This document shows positions 16,777 through 28,300 of a DNA stretch of 64,000 nucleotides, in pieces. A model generated the notes under the pieces. It worked only from the letters and a program-made list of their open reading frames with translations, had not been told where the DNA came from and made no database searches. Numbering within the stretch: position 1 is the first letter of the stretch; each line of letters starts with the position of its first letter. A program made the translations under genes and the position numbers. The DNA is from CAVPOO01 sp963707015 (lineage in GTDB: Bacteria; Pseudomonadota; Gammaproteobacteria; Thiohalobacterales; Thiohalobacteraceae), in contig CAVPOO010000009.1 of the NCBI GenBank assembly GCA_963707015.1, positions 186,001-250,000 of the forward strand. Direction: 5' to 3'.

Positions 16777-18402
16777 TCAGGCCGTGCGAAAACGGGTCAT
16801 CTTCACCAAGAGGATTGCCCCTAGCGGAAGCGCGAAGGTGAGAGCGGTCGCTGTGATGAGCAGTATGCCAAGCTCACTGTAGTCGGCAGGCACGCTCACA
16901 ATGCCCGTGTCATGGTCTTTCACCTCGCGCGTTACAGTGTATATCTGATTCAGGTATTTCGTGCCGAGCTGACTGAGGGACAAGGCCAGATTGGTAAAGG
17001 ACGCCATGATGGCAAAAAAGGTCGCTTTGAGTCTTGCCGGTGCCGAGTTTGCTATCCAGGCGAGCATCGGAATCATGGCGATTTGACCCAGGGGTGACTC
17101 CAGCGCCGTATCAATCAGTGCGATGAAACGGGCATCGACGATCCCGCCGGTGTGAGCAGCCGTCCATACGTGCAGACCGTAGTACATGCCGACGATCGGG
17201 ATGCTGAGCAGGGTACTGGCGATCGTGAGGAAGCCGACCACGTAGGCAATGGATCTTTCCGCCATGAAGCGCCGAAACAGGAACATGCCGAGGAGGGCCA
17301 GCGTGCTTCCGATCAAGGACAGTATGGACAGAAAGTGCTGGTCGAAGCCAAGCTGATCGATCATCCACCAGGTGGATCCGGCGCCGGGCGTGGGGACGGC
17401 ACGAAAAACGAAGATGACCAGGGCGGTGCCCACCAGTACATACCGGGCGTGCGGCTCAAGCACGTTGACCAGCCGGCTCATGAGAAACAGCACGATCGCC
17501 ATCGAACCCGCGAAGATTATCTCCTGGTTATACGGGATATCGGTGAGGCCCATGGACAGGGTAAAGGCGACAAACACCAGGCTTCCGCCCAGAATCCACC
17601 AGTTTGGCGGAGGCGCCTCAGCCTGTACCTCCAGCATCTCACTGACCTGCGCCCGGTTGAAGCCCTTGCGGTAAAGGCGCCGGGCGTCGCGAAGCCTCAG
17701 AGCGGTGCCGAGCGCCACGCCGAGAACAGAAATGACCGGTATACCGAGGGCCATGGTGTAGATATCCTGGTAGATGCCGGCCTTGGCCGCCTGCGGCAAG
17801 GCTTCCACACCATTGAACATGTACAGATTGACCACTGCCACGAGGACGCTGCCGCTGATGATAGCCACCCGGCCAAGCGTCTGCATGGTGGTGTGCATCA
17901 GCTTGCGGGGCTCATCCGCGATGGGGTGTCCGTCGACGTCCACGCGCGGAACGGCTTCGACCGTCATGGCGTCCGCAACCACATCCTGGAGGACATACCC
18001 GATCGGGGCGAGGAGGGCGCTTGTCACATACCAGGCCTCAACGGGCAGCAGGCCGCGCATGAAATCGGTATACCCGATCAATCCGATCATGATGACAAGG
18101 CTGAGGGTGATGAGACCGGCGCCGATGAAGACCAGCGTGCCCTTCCAGCGCCACATCAGGTCGACCAGGTGTCCCAGCGGCATTTTCAACGCCCAGGGGA
18201 TGCCGGCCCAGAAACCCAGCGCGGCGAGAAACTCCGCGGTAAGACCGAGATATTCCTTGACGAAAAAGGTCCCGACGATGCCGGTCAGCCCGGACACACC
18301 GGCTGCCATATAGACCATCAAGGGCGGGAGAAAAGACAGCCGCAGCTCACGCCCGAGCTCGAAGATATTGCGGTCGACCCACCTGTAGACGGACACAAAC
18401 AT
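16777..18402 (-). CDS. Multi-spanning MFS transporter, folate-biopterin (BT1)-like
   Basis: The protein has 541 residues and roughly a dozen hydrophobic segments, for example LPPLMVYMAAGVSGLTGIVG, GTLVFIGAGLITLSLVIMIG and ILLITATALTFALPLGAILL. The stretches GFWAGIPWALKMPLGHLVDL and LLAPIGYVLQDVVADAMTVE resemble the BT1/FBT branch of the major facilitator superfamily, known for folate and pteridine uptake. The substrate here is not determinable. ATG 18402 is preceded by AGGTGA at about ten bases; TTG 18411 is the alternative start. It leads a minus-strand run but is separated by 134 bases from the next gene upstream. Confidence 0.72.
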   Translation of the reverse strand: MFVSVYRWVDRNIFELGRELRLSFLPPLMVYMAAGVSGLTGIVGTFFVKEYLGLTAEFLAALGFWAGIPWALKMPLGHLVDLMWRWKGTLVFIGAGLITLSLVIMIGLIGYTDFMRGLLPVEAWYVTSALLAPIGYVLQDVVADAMTVEAVPRVDVDGHPIADEPRKLMHTTMQTLGRVAIISGSVLVAVVNLYMFNGVEALPQAAKAGIYQDIYTMALGIPVISVLGVALGTALRLRDARRLYRKGFNRAQVSEMLEVQAEAPPPNWWILGGSLVFVAFTLSMGLTDIPYNQEIIFAGSMAIVLFLMSRLVNVLEPHARYVLVGTALVIFVFRAVPTPGAGSTWWMIDQLGFDQHFLSILSLIGSTLALLGMFLFRRFMAERSIAYVVGFLTIASTLLSIPIVGMYYGLHVWTAAHTGGIVDARFIALIDTALESPLGQIAMIPMLAWIANSAPARLKATFFAIMASFTNLALSLSQLGTKYLNQIYTVTREVKDHDTGIVSVPADYSELGILLITATALTFALPLGAILLVKMTRFRTA

Positions 18403-18545
18403 ACTGTTCAACTCACCTGGGAAAAGCCCCGCCAGGCGTCAAGCACGCAGGATCTTGGCAGCATAGGGAGAGGGGAGCAGCGTGGGTTACTGCCGGATGG
18501 CCCGGTACAGCATCGGGGTGACCGGTTTGTCCGCCCGGACCTGCT

Positions 18546-19262
18546 CTATTCCTTCAGTTTTACGATGAGGGACCCTTCTTTAACCTGAATATCATCAACG
18601 CCGGCGGAGAAGCTTTTCCAGAAGCCTTCTTCGGTTCCGAACTCCTTTACCAGATCAATGTTCTTGACGTTACCCAGCCAGGCGTTCGGAATCGGCACCC
18701 CCATGATACTCACGCCCCTGAGGATCACGATGGGTTTGCCACCTTCATAGGCCATCTCGACCCCCGCCTTCATTTTGAGGGTCTTGCCGCCGAGGATAGG
18801 AAAATCTTCATCCACCGGTACCAGGAGCCGCGCGCTGACCAGATCATCCGACAGATCAATCGCCAGTTTCCGCGCCAGGTCCGTGTTTTTCGCCAATAAT
18901 GCGTTGAGTTCCTTCTCGCTCAAGGCAATCTCGCGGCTGGCACCTGCCTCGCTATAGGGTTCCGGTTCGAGGGGCGGTACCGTATCGTCGGTGGTCTGAG
19001 TTTCGGTCCTGCGGCCGGTACGCGCGGCGCGCCGTCCGGTGCTCCATGTCTCCAGCCGATCGAGCTTTGCATCGAGAACGCGTTCTTCCCTGGCGCTCAA
19101 TGTGACGGGTTTGAACTCGTTTGGAAAGATGTAGGTCCTGACGATCCAGACTGCAGCGATACCGGTAAGCAGAACCGCGACCAGCACCAACAGGCTCACG
19201 TGCAGCGCGTCGAAGCGCCGCGTGGCGGGTTGTGCGGTGGAATTATCCGTATCCGCGTGCAT
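18546..19262 (-). CDS. Single-pass membrane protein of unknown function
   Basis: The 238-residue protein has a short cytoplasmic N-terminus, one transmembrane helix (VSLLVLVAVLLTGIAAVWIV, about residues 28-47), a charged low-complexity linker with acidic Pro-rich part (PPLEPEPYSE), and a strand-rich periplasmic domain. That domain starts at EIALSEKELNALLAKN and includes RLLVPVDEDFPILGGKTLKM. The LSEKELNALL segment recalls DUF2140/YpmS-like exported domains, but this is weak. The gene lies 39 bases from dodecin on the same strand, suggesting one transcript. Confidence 0.65.
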   Translation of the reverse strand: MHADTDNSTAQPATRRFDALHVSLLVLVAVLLTGIAAVWIVRTYIFPNEFKPVTLSAREERVLDAKLDRLETWSTGRRAARTGRRTETQTTDDTVPPLEPEPYSEAGASREIALSEKELNALLAKNTDLARKLAIDLSDDLVSARLLVPVDEDFPILGGKTLKMKAGVEMAYEGGKPIVILRGVSIMGVPIPNAWLGNVKNIDLVKEFGTEEGFWKSFSAGVDDIQVKEGSLIVKLKE

Positions 19263-19301
19263 CGGGGTGGGCGCAGACTGGCGCGGGCGACCCGGCCGGG
19301 C

Positions 19302-19505
19302 TCATTCGTCGAGGATAAAGGTCACTTTCAGGGTGACGCGGAATTCCTTGATCTTGTCGTTCTTGATGACCGCCTGCTGATCCTGCACCCAGGCCGACTT
19401 GACATTCTTCAGAGTTTTGGTCGCGCGTCTGATACCGTCGGCGACCGCATCCTCGAAACTCTTGTCGGAGGCAGCGATGATTTCGGTTACGCGGGCAATT
19501 GACAT
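19302..19505 (-). CDS. Dodecin
   Basis: A 67-residue protein MSIARVTEIIAASDKSFEDA... with the dodecin signature. The conserved Trp of SAWVQDQQAVI stacks on flavin in known dodecins, and the C-terminal strand is FRVTLKVTFILDE. Dodecins assemble as hollow dodecamers that store or buffer flavins. GGAGAA precedes the ATG. Length and composition fit the family exactly. It is probably cotranscribed with the membrane protein downstream on the minus strand. Confidence 0.95.
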   Translation of the reverse strand: MSIARVTEIIAASDKSFEDAVADGIRRATKTLKNVKSAWVQDQQAVIKNDKIKEFRVTLKVTFILDE

Positions 19506-19636
19506 GGTGGATTCTCCGTAGGGTGGTGGTAGCCGGCGGCCGTGCCGGGCCGGCGCTGTTTGTTCTGGATCAGGATTGCCGCGACCCCGGTGCTGGCAGG
19601 TGCGCGGGCCGGCTTATTCTATGCGCTTGCAGCGGC

Positions 19637-20476
19637 TTAGCCAAGCTTGGCGAGAATATCGGCAAGCAGCGCGCCATCCTGGGGAACGAGCCCATGGCCC
19701 GCCGAGGTTATCTGTACGTTCACGCGCCCATGCAGGGCAGGAACATTGTTCATGTCCTGACTGTAGGCTGGCACCAGTTCGTCGCCCAGGGCAAACGGTG
19801 CCTGTCGGACCACGGCGTAGTACGGGATATCCGGATGGGCCTGCTGGTTCAACCAGAAGACCAGACTGCCAGGCGACGCCGGAAGCAGGTCGATCAGTAC
19901 GCCCCGTGAATACTTCAGATACCTGTAGTCATCACCTCCGAAGAGTGACTTGAGGAAATCGATCCCTGGACCGGGACAGAAGAAAGGTTTCGAGTCAACG
20001 GCGTCCAGTCCCTGCGCGGCCCGCACCGTCCCGAGATGGGGTGAGGCGATGGTAATCAGCGCATTGACACGATAGGGGTTGCCGCCCAGCAGAACGAGTC
20101 GCGCCACGACGCCGCCCGCGGAATGGCCGACCAGGATCAGTTTTTCCTCGGCATATTGCTGTCGGATGCCGAGAAGCGCAGCGCCCAGATAGTCCGCCTG
20201 CAGCAGCAATGGCGCCTCGGCCGGCAGATTGATGCTGAAGCTCTTGTTGGCCGCCCGGTTGCCGGGACCGGGGACGAAATAGGTGCCGCTCGCGGTGGGA
20301 GTGACTATGCCCCCTCGGGCCCAGCCGCTCGCCTCCAGCACGCTGCTGATACCGCTTGCTTCCCAGGTGTTCGCGCTGGAGGCATAGCCATGCACGAGGA
20401 CGACGATATCTGCTCCCGCCGGGCGAACCAGCAGGCCGCCCGACAAAGCCAGGAAGATGAAAAATCGAAAACGCAT
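19637..20476 (-). CDS. Exported alpha/beta-hydrolase, lipase-like
   Basis: The 279-residue product begins with a signal peptide (MRFRFFIFLALSGGLLVRPA, cleavage near AGA). It contains the oxyanion segment VLVHGYASSANTWE, the nucleophile elbow GHSAGGVVARL, an Asp-containing ALGDELVPAYS region and a late His (SAGHGLVPQDG), giving a plausible Ser-Asp-His triad. ASPHLGT after the elbow is typical of triacylglycerol lipases and PGAP1-like hydrolases. It is probably periplasmic or secreted. No lipase-specific foldase is adjacent. Confidence 0.85.
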   Translation of the reverse strand: MRFRFFIFLALSGGLLVRPAGADIVVLVHGYASSANTWEASGISSVLEASGWARGGIVTPTASGTYFVPGPGNRAANKSFSINLPAEAPLLLQADYLGAALLGIRQQYAEEKLILVGHSAGGVVARLVLLGGNPYRVNALITIASPHLGTVRAAQGLDAVDSKPFFCPGPGIDFLKSLFGGDDYRYLKYSRGVLIDLLPASPGSLVFWLNQQAHPDIPYYAVVRQAPFALGDELVPAYSQDMNNVPALHGRVNVQITSAGHGLVPQDGALLADILAKLG

Positions 20477-20673
20477 AGTTGTGTTCAGTGTAGACCATCG
20501 GCCTTCGGCCGCGGCATGTCCCCGGAGAACGCAACGCGGATCAAGCCTTCAGATCGTCGTTACTCATTGAAGTGTAACGGTGGCGCCTCCGACGGCAAGG
20601 GGCTGGCGCCGGTTGGCTTTGATGCTGTAGCAGCGGACGGGACAGGCAGGGCCGCCTGACGCGCCCTCAGGAC

Positions 20674-20850
20674 TTAGTCGTCTTCGTCATCATCCGTGAC
20701 CAGGTCAATGGCAGCGCCGGTGACCTTGAACGGCACCTTGGCAGTTTCCACGGCGACGGTGGCCACTGTCCCCACAGCAGCGCCCACGACCATTGCCGCA
20801 CAGCCCTGGAGCAGTAACAAGGTCAACCCGAGTGCAACGGTTTTCAACAT
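20674..20850 (-). CDS. Small lipoprotein (lipobox LQGC)
   Basis: ATG 20850, preceded by AGGGAG, gives 58 residues: MLKTVALGLTLLLLQGCAAM, where LQGC is a signal peptidase II lipobox. The mature part is short, Val/Ala/Thr-rich (VVGAAVGTVATVAVETAKVP) and ends in an acidic tail (DDDEDD). Such tiny NF038104-like lipoproteins are widespread in gammaproteobacteria and have no known function. Confidence 0.72.
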   Translation of the reverse strand: MLKTVALGLTLLLLQGCAAMVVGAAVGTVATVAVETAKVPFKVTGAAIDLVTDDDEDD

Positions 20851-20970
20851 CTGAACTCCCTGCAGAACTGAGCCGCCAACGCGGCGAATCAAACACCTGT
20901 ATACAATACCTTCCTGCCTAAGCTAGGCCAAAGCCTGTCTGACATGCTTGACGGGGTACGCAAAACAGAA

Positions 20971-21000
20971 CTGACGTCGAATGACACCCTAGCATATAAT
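20971..21000 (+). promoter_or_regulatory. sigma70-like promoter for the HDOD gene
   Basis: CTGACG (20971-20976) and the perfect TATAAT (20995-21000) are separated by 18 bases, and the start codon lies about 35 bases downstream. The -10 is exact; the -35 matches at four of six positions. Confidence 0.6.
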
Positions 21001-21035
21001 CGTTCCCCGGGTCGTGGTTCCAGGGATGTTCAGTG

Positions 21036-22049
21036 ATGTTCAAATGGCTTAGACGCGAGCGCTCGAAACCGGATACGCGGGAAAGGACGGTGGCCATCCC
21101 ACCGACACCTGCCGCCTCTGCGCAATCCTCCGGCATCCTGGAAACTTCCGGGTCACCGCTACCCGAACTCGCCGTTGACCCCGGGTTTTACAAGCTCTTG
21201 CTCGGCGTGCATTCACTCGTGGAGCACGATCTCAACGCGCTGGAAAGCCGCGTATCGCGTGAGCTGGACCAGATCGTTTCATCCGGTGTGTCCCAGTCCA
21301 GTCTGGTGCCGAGGGTCCCCGCGGTAATACCACGTTTGATGCAGAGCCTGCGCAGTGACACGGCAACCGGTGCGGAGATCGCCGAACAGGTGGGGCGGGA
21401 TGCCACCCTGGTCGCCGACGTGCTCCGTCTGGCCAACAGTCCCTATTACCGTACCGGGCGGGAAATCAACAGCCTCGAGCAGGCCGTGTTCATACTCGGC
21501 AGGAACGGCTTGCGGCAGCTGGTTGCCAATGCCGCGATGAAACCGCTGCTCAACATACAGACCGGACACTTTTCCCGGCAGGGAGGCCCGATCATCTGGG
21601 CTCAGGCCGAAAAATGTGCCATAGCGGGCCGTTGCCTGGCAAAGGCGGAGGGGCTCGACCAGTTCGAGGCCTATCTCGCAGGCCTGGTGCAGAACATCGG
21701 TCTGATCGTGGCGATCCAGCAGCTGGATGCCGCCTTCGACGCCACGGAGGCGGCACGTTCATACCGGTTTCGGGATATCTTCGCCGCAAAGTCAAGGATA
21801 CTCTCGGTCAGGATCGCTGCCGAGTGGGAATTGCCCGACAGGGTGTTGACGGCGATCAAGGAGCAGTCGCCAGCGGGTCAGCCGGATGACATGTCGCCGC
21901 TCGGCAGGGTGCTGTTTGCCGGCGACAAATTAAGCAAGCTGCGCGTGCTGGTCGACGAGGGGCGTATCGAGGATGCGGTGGAGCGCCTGCAATGTGGTGC
22001 CCAAGGGCAGTTCAGGGACCGCTGCGTGCGCTGTTACGCGGAACTTTAA
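21036..22049 (+). CDS. HDOD-domain signalling protein
   Basis: The 337-residue protein carries one HDOD domain at about residues 85-290: VPAVIPRLMQSLRSDTATGA, VGRDATLVADVLRLANSPYY, LEQAVFILGRNGLRQLV and AYLAGLVQNIGLIVA. These domains resemble catalytically dead HD phosphohydrolases and act in signalling and motility. No GGDEF, EAL or receiver domain is attached; the N-terminal 80 residues are unclassified. ATG 21036 is used here, with GTG 21033 immediately before it; AGGGA lies at 21022-21026. The gene has its own promoter. Confidence 0.88.
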   Translation: MFKWLRRERSKPDTRERTVAIPPTPAASAQSSGILETSGSPLPELAVDPGFYKLLLGVHSLVEHDLNALESRVSRELDQIVSSGVSQSSLVPRVPAVIPRLMQSLRSDTATGAEIAEQVGRDATLVADVLRLANSPYYRTGREINSLEQAVFILGRNGLRQLVANAAMKPLLNIQTGHFSRQGGPIIWAQAEKCAIAGRCLAKAEGLDQFEAYLAGLVQNIGLIVAIQQLDAAFDATEAARSYRFRDIFAAKSRILSVRIAAEWELPDRVLTAIKEQSPAGQPDDMSPLGRVLFAGDKLSKLRVLVDEGRIEDAVERLQCGAQGQFRDRCVRCYAEL

Positions 22050-22077
22050 GCGGATTTTTTGTCACGCTATCTGGTCG

Positions 22078-22470
22078 TCATCCTATCTGGATGTTAAAGC
22101 GGTGCCAGGGATGTGCGGCGGCGGCAATTGATTCTACCAGCCCCGATTCCCGGAAACGCCCGTAGACCTGCGAGTCGTCCCAGAGATCCAGCCGCTGTTG
22201 CTGCGTATTCAGGCGGAAGCGTCCACCGCCATGAACCGCAAGTTGCGGGGCGTTTACCTCGAGGGTCTGCGCGTCCACCCATCGGTGGGTAAGGCCGTGC
22301 TCCTGGGCGAAACGGGCAAGGATCTGGTTGTGATAGCGGTAGAGCTCGAAAGCGGCAAAGACGAGGTAGCCCTGGTTCCGCCAGCTGAGTTGCAGAAACT
22401 TGCCCTCGACTTCGGGCCGCTCCGGCCCGGTAATAGACGCGGGATAGACGAGTATTTCGGTAGACGACAT
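22078..22470 (-). CDS. Hypothetical protein
   Basis: The likely start ATG 22470 gives 130 residues: MSSTEILVYPASITGPERPE..., a globular soluble sequence with a helix FAAFELYRYHNQILARFAQE and strands ALTHRWVDAQTLEV... ending HPWHRFNIQIG. The frame is open to 22566, but that extension looks non-coding. No ribosome site is obvious and no family is recognised. It lies divergent from the ATP-grasp cluster and convergent with the HDOD gene. Confidence 0.5.
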   Translation of the reverse strand: MSSTEILVYPASITGPERPEVEGKFLQLSWRNQGYLVFAAFELYRYHNQILARFAQEHGLTHRWVDAQTLEVNAPQLAVHGGGRFRLNTQQQRLDLWDDSQVYGRFRESGLVESIAAAAHPWHRFNIQIG

Positions 22471-22787
22471 GGCCGCGCCTGTGTTTTCATCCGCCAAAGC
22501 AGCCCCTGCGGGATTGGAGCCAGGCCGGACGCCGGTGTCAACAGGGACTTTCCCTGCAGCCACCACTGGAGCCTCCGGGAGATCCGGCCGCCGGCCGGCG
22601 TGGGCGGGATAAGCCGTGCCGCTTTAACACGCGCTGATGAACAGACAGGCGGGAGGCGTTGTCATCCTCCGGTCCTTGCAGGTGAAGTGCCGCCGGTTCC
22701 TGAGCAAAGGCCGATGATTGCGGGGCGGGCATGTTACTTGCCCCTGCCTCTTTTGTCCTTAACAAATGTGTGCGTGCGATTGCAGCC
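22471..22787. other. Divergent intergenic region before the ATP-grasp cluster
   Basis: This 317-base gap must contain the promoter of the ATP-grasp/alpha-E/transglutaminase cluster. No convincing -35/-10 pair or operator stands out; the ATG at 22731 is in frame with the cluster's first gene but precedes its family homology. Confidence 0.35.
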
Positions 22788-24238
<1,451 letters not shown>

Positions 24239-24239
<1 letters not shown>

Positions 24240-25189
24240 TGTTGCTGTCAAGGGTTGCCGAAAATGTCTACTGGATGGGTCGCTATCTGGAGCGGGCGGA
24301 GAATGTCGCGCGCCTGATCAACAGCACCACAACCGCGCTGCTGGATCTGCCCCGTGGCGTGCAACTCGGATGGGACCGGCTGGTGCGTATCATTGGCGGC
24401 GAAAATCTGGCCGCTGAGTGCCTCGAATCACTCGACGAGCGTTCCGTCATGCGCTTCCTCATCAGTGAGGTCCGCCACCCCAATTCGATCATCTCCTGTG
24501 TCAAATACGCGCGCGAGAACGGGCGCACAACAAGAGAAATAATCTCTCAGGAGGTCTGGGAGCAGGTCAACGCGCTGTACCTGTTCGCCTCGGACCAGGC
24601 CGCAGCGTCGCTCGGACGTCGCAAACGCTTTGATTTCCTGAACGCGGTTATCGTGCATTGCCAGACCATCAACGGTGCGCTGGCCGGCACGAGTATTCAC
24701 GATTCAGCCTATCAGTTTCTGCGCATCGGCCGTAATCTCGAGCGCGCTGACATGACGTCGCGCATTATCGACGTACCGGCACTGGGCCTTTTGACGGATC
24801 CGGATGACGCCGGCGCCAACCCCGCGTATGCGGCAGTGCGCTGGATGAGTGTCTTGAAATCGCTCAGCGCCTACCAGACTTACCGTTACCGGGTGCAGGT
24901 TAACGTCCGGGGTCCGGCCGTGCTGGGTTACCTGCTTCACGAGGGTGTCTTCCCGCGCTCGGTGGTGCATTGTCTCGCGGCTATCGGCAACTGCCTCGCG
25001 GAACTGCCGAATCCGGAGGCGCCTCAGCGTAGCCTGGGGCGCTTACAGCGCTTTGTCCACGATGCCGACATCGATAAACTCGCCGAGGCAGGACTCCACG
25101 AGTTCGTGGACGAGTTACAGAAGGGCCTCGAGGCACTGCACAGGGCCGTGAGCGAAGGCTATTTCCGGCTCAATCAGGCAGTGGCATGA
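24239..25189 (+). CDS. Alpha-E domain protein (COG2307)
   Basis: A 316-residue all-helical protein with the family start MLLSRVAENVYWMGRYLERAE, then EVWEQVNALYLF, HDSAYQFLRIGRNLERADM and the C-terminal VHDADIDKLAEAGLHEFVDE. Alpha-E proteins are nearly always next to or fused with circularly permuted ATP-grasp proteins and are thought to be their partner in peptide modification; the biochemistry is unknown. Its ATG overlaps the stop of the ATP-grasp gene (TGATG), which shows translational coupling. Confidence 0.92.
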
Positions 25190-25345
25190 AGATTCTCTGC
25201 CGCATCGGCAGGTGCCCACGGCTTGGGTGAACAGTTCCCGGGCCCCGCTGCCCGTATTCGGCACCGGGGTTTTGGCCGGATGCCGATCGTGCCACGGGGC
25301 ACCGATGCGACCCGCCGGCCCCAGTGAACCTCTCGGGATATATTT

Positions 25346-28300
25346 ATGGCAATCCGCGTTGCGATCAATCATAAGACGGAATACCGCTACGACAGGTCGG
25401 TGCACCTGTCACCGCATATTATCCGCCTGCGACCGGCGGCGCACAGCCGCACGCCGGTGCTGGCCTATTCGCTGAAGATCAGCCCCGACAGGCACTTCAT
25501 CAACTGGCAGCAGGATCCATTCGGCAACTATCTTGCCCGGCTCGTCTTTCCGGACAAGACCGACCGGCTGACGATCGAAGTTGACCTGATCGCCGAGATG
25601 GTGGTGATCAACCCCTTCGATTTCTTTCTCGACAAGGACAGCGAGCATTATCCGTTCGACTATTCACAGCAGTTGGCAAGGGAACTCGCACCGTATCGGG
25701 AGATTATCGAGTCCGGCCCGCGGCTGAAGGCATGGATAGCGACGGTGGACCGGTCCCGCCAGCAGACCAACGACTTCCTGGTCGCCCTCAACCAGAAGCT
25801 GCAGCGTGATATCCGCTACAACATCCGCATGGAACCCGGGGTGCAGAGCTGCGAAGAAACCCTGGAGAAGGGTGTCGGTTCCTGCCGCGATACGGGCTGG
25901 CTGCTGGTCCAGATACTGCGGCACCTCGGCCTGGCGGCGCGTTTCGTATCCGGTTACCTGATCCAGTTGACCGCCGATGTGAAGTCGCTGGACGGGCCGT
26001 CGGGCCCCGAGCACGACTTTACCGACCTGCATGCCTGGGCCGAGGTTTATGTACCGGGCGCCGGGTGGCTGGGTCTCGACCCCACCTCGGGGCTGTTCGC
26101 CGGTGAGGGTCATATCCCGCTGGCCTGTACGCCCGATCCCGTGAGTGCCGCGCCGGTGACCGGGGCGTCGGGGACGGCCAACGTCGAGTTCTATTTTCAC
26201 AACGAGGTGCGGCGCATCCATGAGGATCCCCGCGTCACCAAGCCCTACACCGAAGCACAGTGGTCGGCCATTATGGACCTGGGGCGGGCGGTGGATGAGC
26301 AACTCAGACAGGGTGATGTGCGTCTGACCATGGGCGGGGAACCGACCTTCGTCTCGATTGATGACATGGATGGGGCACAGTGGAATACGGCGGCGCTCGG
26401 CGCCGAGAAACGTGAACGCTCGGGCGTCCTTCTGCAAAGCCTCCGGGAGCGTTTCGCACCGGGCGGTGCGCTGCACTACGGGCAGGGCAAGTGGTACCCC
26501 GGCGAGCCCTTGCCCCGCTGGGCCCTCGGGTGTTTCTGGCGCAGCGACGGCGTGCCCCTGTGGCAGCAACCGGAACTGATGGCCGATGAACAGCGCGACT
26601 ACGGGCATGGGCCCGAGCAGGCGCGGCGTTTTCTGGAAACCCTCGGCAGGTACCTGGGCACGGGCGCTGACACCGTCATTCCCGGCTACGAGGATGTCTA
26701 TTACTATCTCTGGAAGGAGGGTACGCTGCCGGTCAACGTCGACGCACTCGACAGCAAACTTGAAGATCCTTATGAGCGCGCGCGGCTGCGACGCTTGTTC
26801 CAGAGCGGCCTGGACACGATTACCGGCTATGCATTGCCGCTGCGCTGGGTGGAGGAGGGTGCCTCCATCCGCGGCTGGCAGACCGGCAGCTGGTCGTTCA
26901 GACCCGGCCACATGTTTCTCCTGCCGGGCGACTCGCCCATGGGTTACCGCCTGCCTCTGGATAGTCTGCCCTGGCTGCCAGAGCGGGACCGGGAACCGGC
27001 ACTGGAGCGCTCCACCTTTGAGCCGCGGCCGCCCCTGGGCGACGTATACGGCGACGTGACCCGCCGCTACAGCGCCTTCGTCCGCCAGACCGGCGTGGCA
27101 CAGGGGATTCGCGAGCAAGCGCCTGCAAACGGGACGGGCAGTGCGGACCTGCGGGATAAGTTTGTTCGCCAGGCGCTTTGCGTCGAGTCCCGCAATGGGC
27201 GTCTGTACGTGTTTCTTCCGCCCCTCACCCACCTCGAGCATTACCTCGATCTGGTGAGCTGCGTCGAGTCCGCTGCCGCGGAACTGGATATGCCGGTGCT
27301 GCTCGAGGGTTACGAGCCGCCGCATGATCATCGGCTGCTGCGGCTCGCGGTGACCCCCGACCCCGGCGTGATTGAGGTCAACATCCATCCGGCATCCGAC
27401 TGGGAGACGCTGGTCGAACAGACACAAACGCTGTACGAGGAGGCGCGGCTGGCGCGCCTGGGAACGGAAAAGTTCATGCTCGATGGCCGGCATAGCGGAA
27501 CCGGCGGTGGCAACCACGTGACCATCGGCGGTCCAACCGCCGCCGACAGCCCGTTGCTGCGCCGCCCCGACGTACTGCAAAGTCTGGTTACCTATTGGCA
27601 GCACCACCCGAGTCTGTCCTACCTGTTTTCGGGGCTTTTTGTCGGACCGACGAGTCAGGCACCACGCGTCGATGAGGCGCGTGATGAGAGTCTCTATGAG
27701 CTCGAGATAGCGTTCCAGCAGATGCCGCCTGGCGAGGCGCCGGCGCCCTGGCTGGTCGACCGCCTGCTGCGCAACCTGCTCATCGACATCACGGGTAACA
27801 CCCATCGGGCGGAGTTCTGTATCGATAAGCTCTATTCGCCGGACACAGCCAGTGGACGTCTCGGCCTGGTCGAGTTCCGCGCCTTTGATATGCCGCCGCA
27901 CGCGCGTATGAGCTCGGTGCAAATGCTTCTGCTGCGCAGCCTGATCGCACGATTCTGGAGGCAGCCTTATCGCCAGCAGCTGGTTCGCTGGGGAAGCGAA
28001 CTGCATGACCGGTTCATGTTGCCGCATTACGTCTGGCGGGACTTCAGCGACGTCATTTGTGACATGCAGCAGGCCGGTTACGACCTGGCGGCGGAATGGT
28101 TTCTCCCGTTTCTGGAGTTTCGCTTCCCGCATTACGGACGCGTTGTCCAGGAGGACATCGAGCTCGAGTTGCGCGCAGCCATCGAGCCCTGGCATGTGCT
28201 GGGCGAGGAGGTGCGGGCGCAGGGTACCGCCCGCTATGTTGATTCCTCAGTCGAACGTCTGCAGGTCAAGGTCGCGGGTATGACAGGGGAGCGTCATATC

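Noticed and set aside
17152..18588. 478-codon plus-strand frame
   Set aside because: Antisense to the BT1-like transporter; composition is charged and repetitive (His/Asp/Gln-rich), as expected from the complement of a membrane protein gene.
25664..28195. 843-codon open frame on the minus strand
   Set aside because: It is entirely antisense to the transglutaminase-DUF2126 gene, has no family motifs, and is explained by the high GC content that removes stops from the opposite frame.
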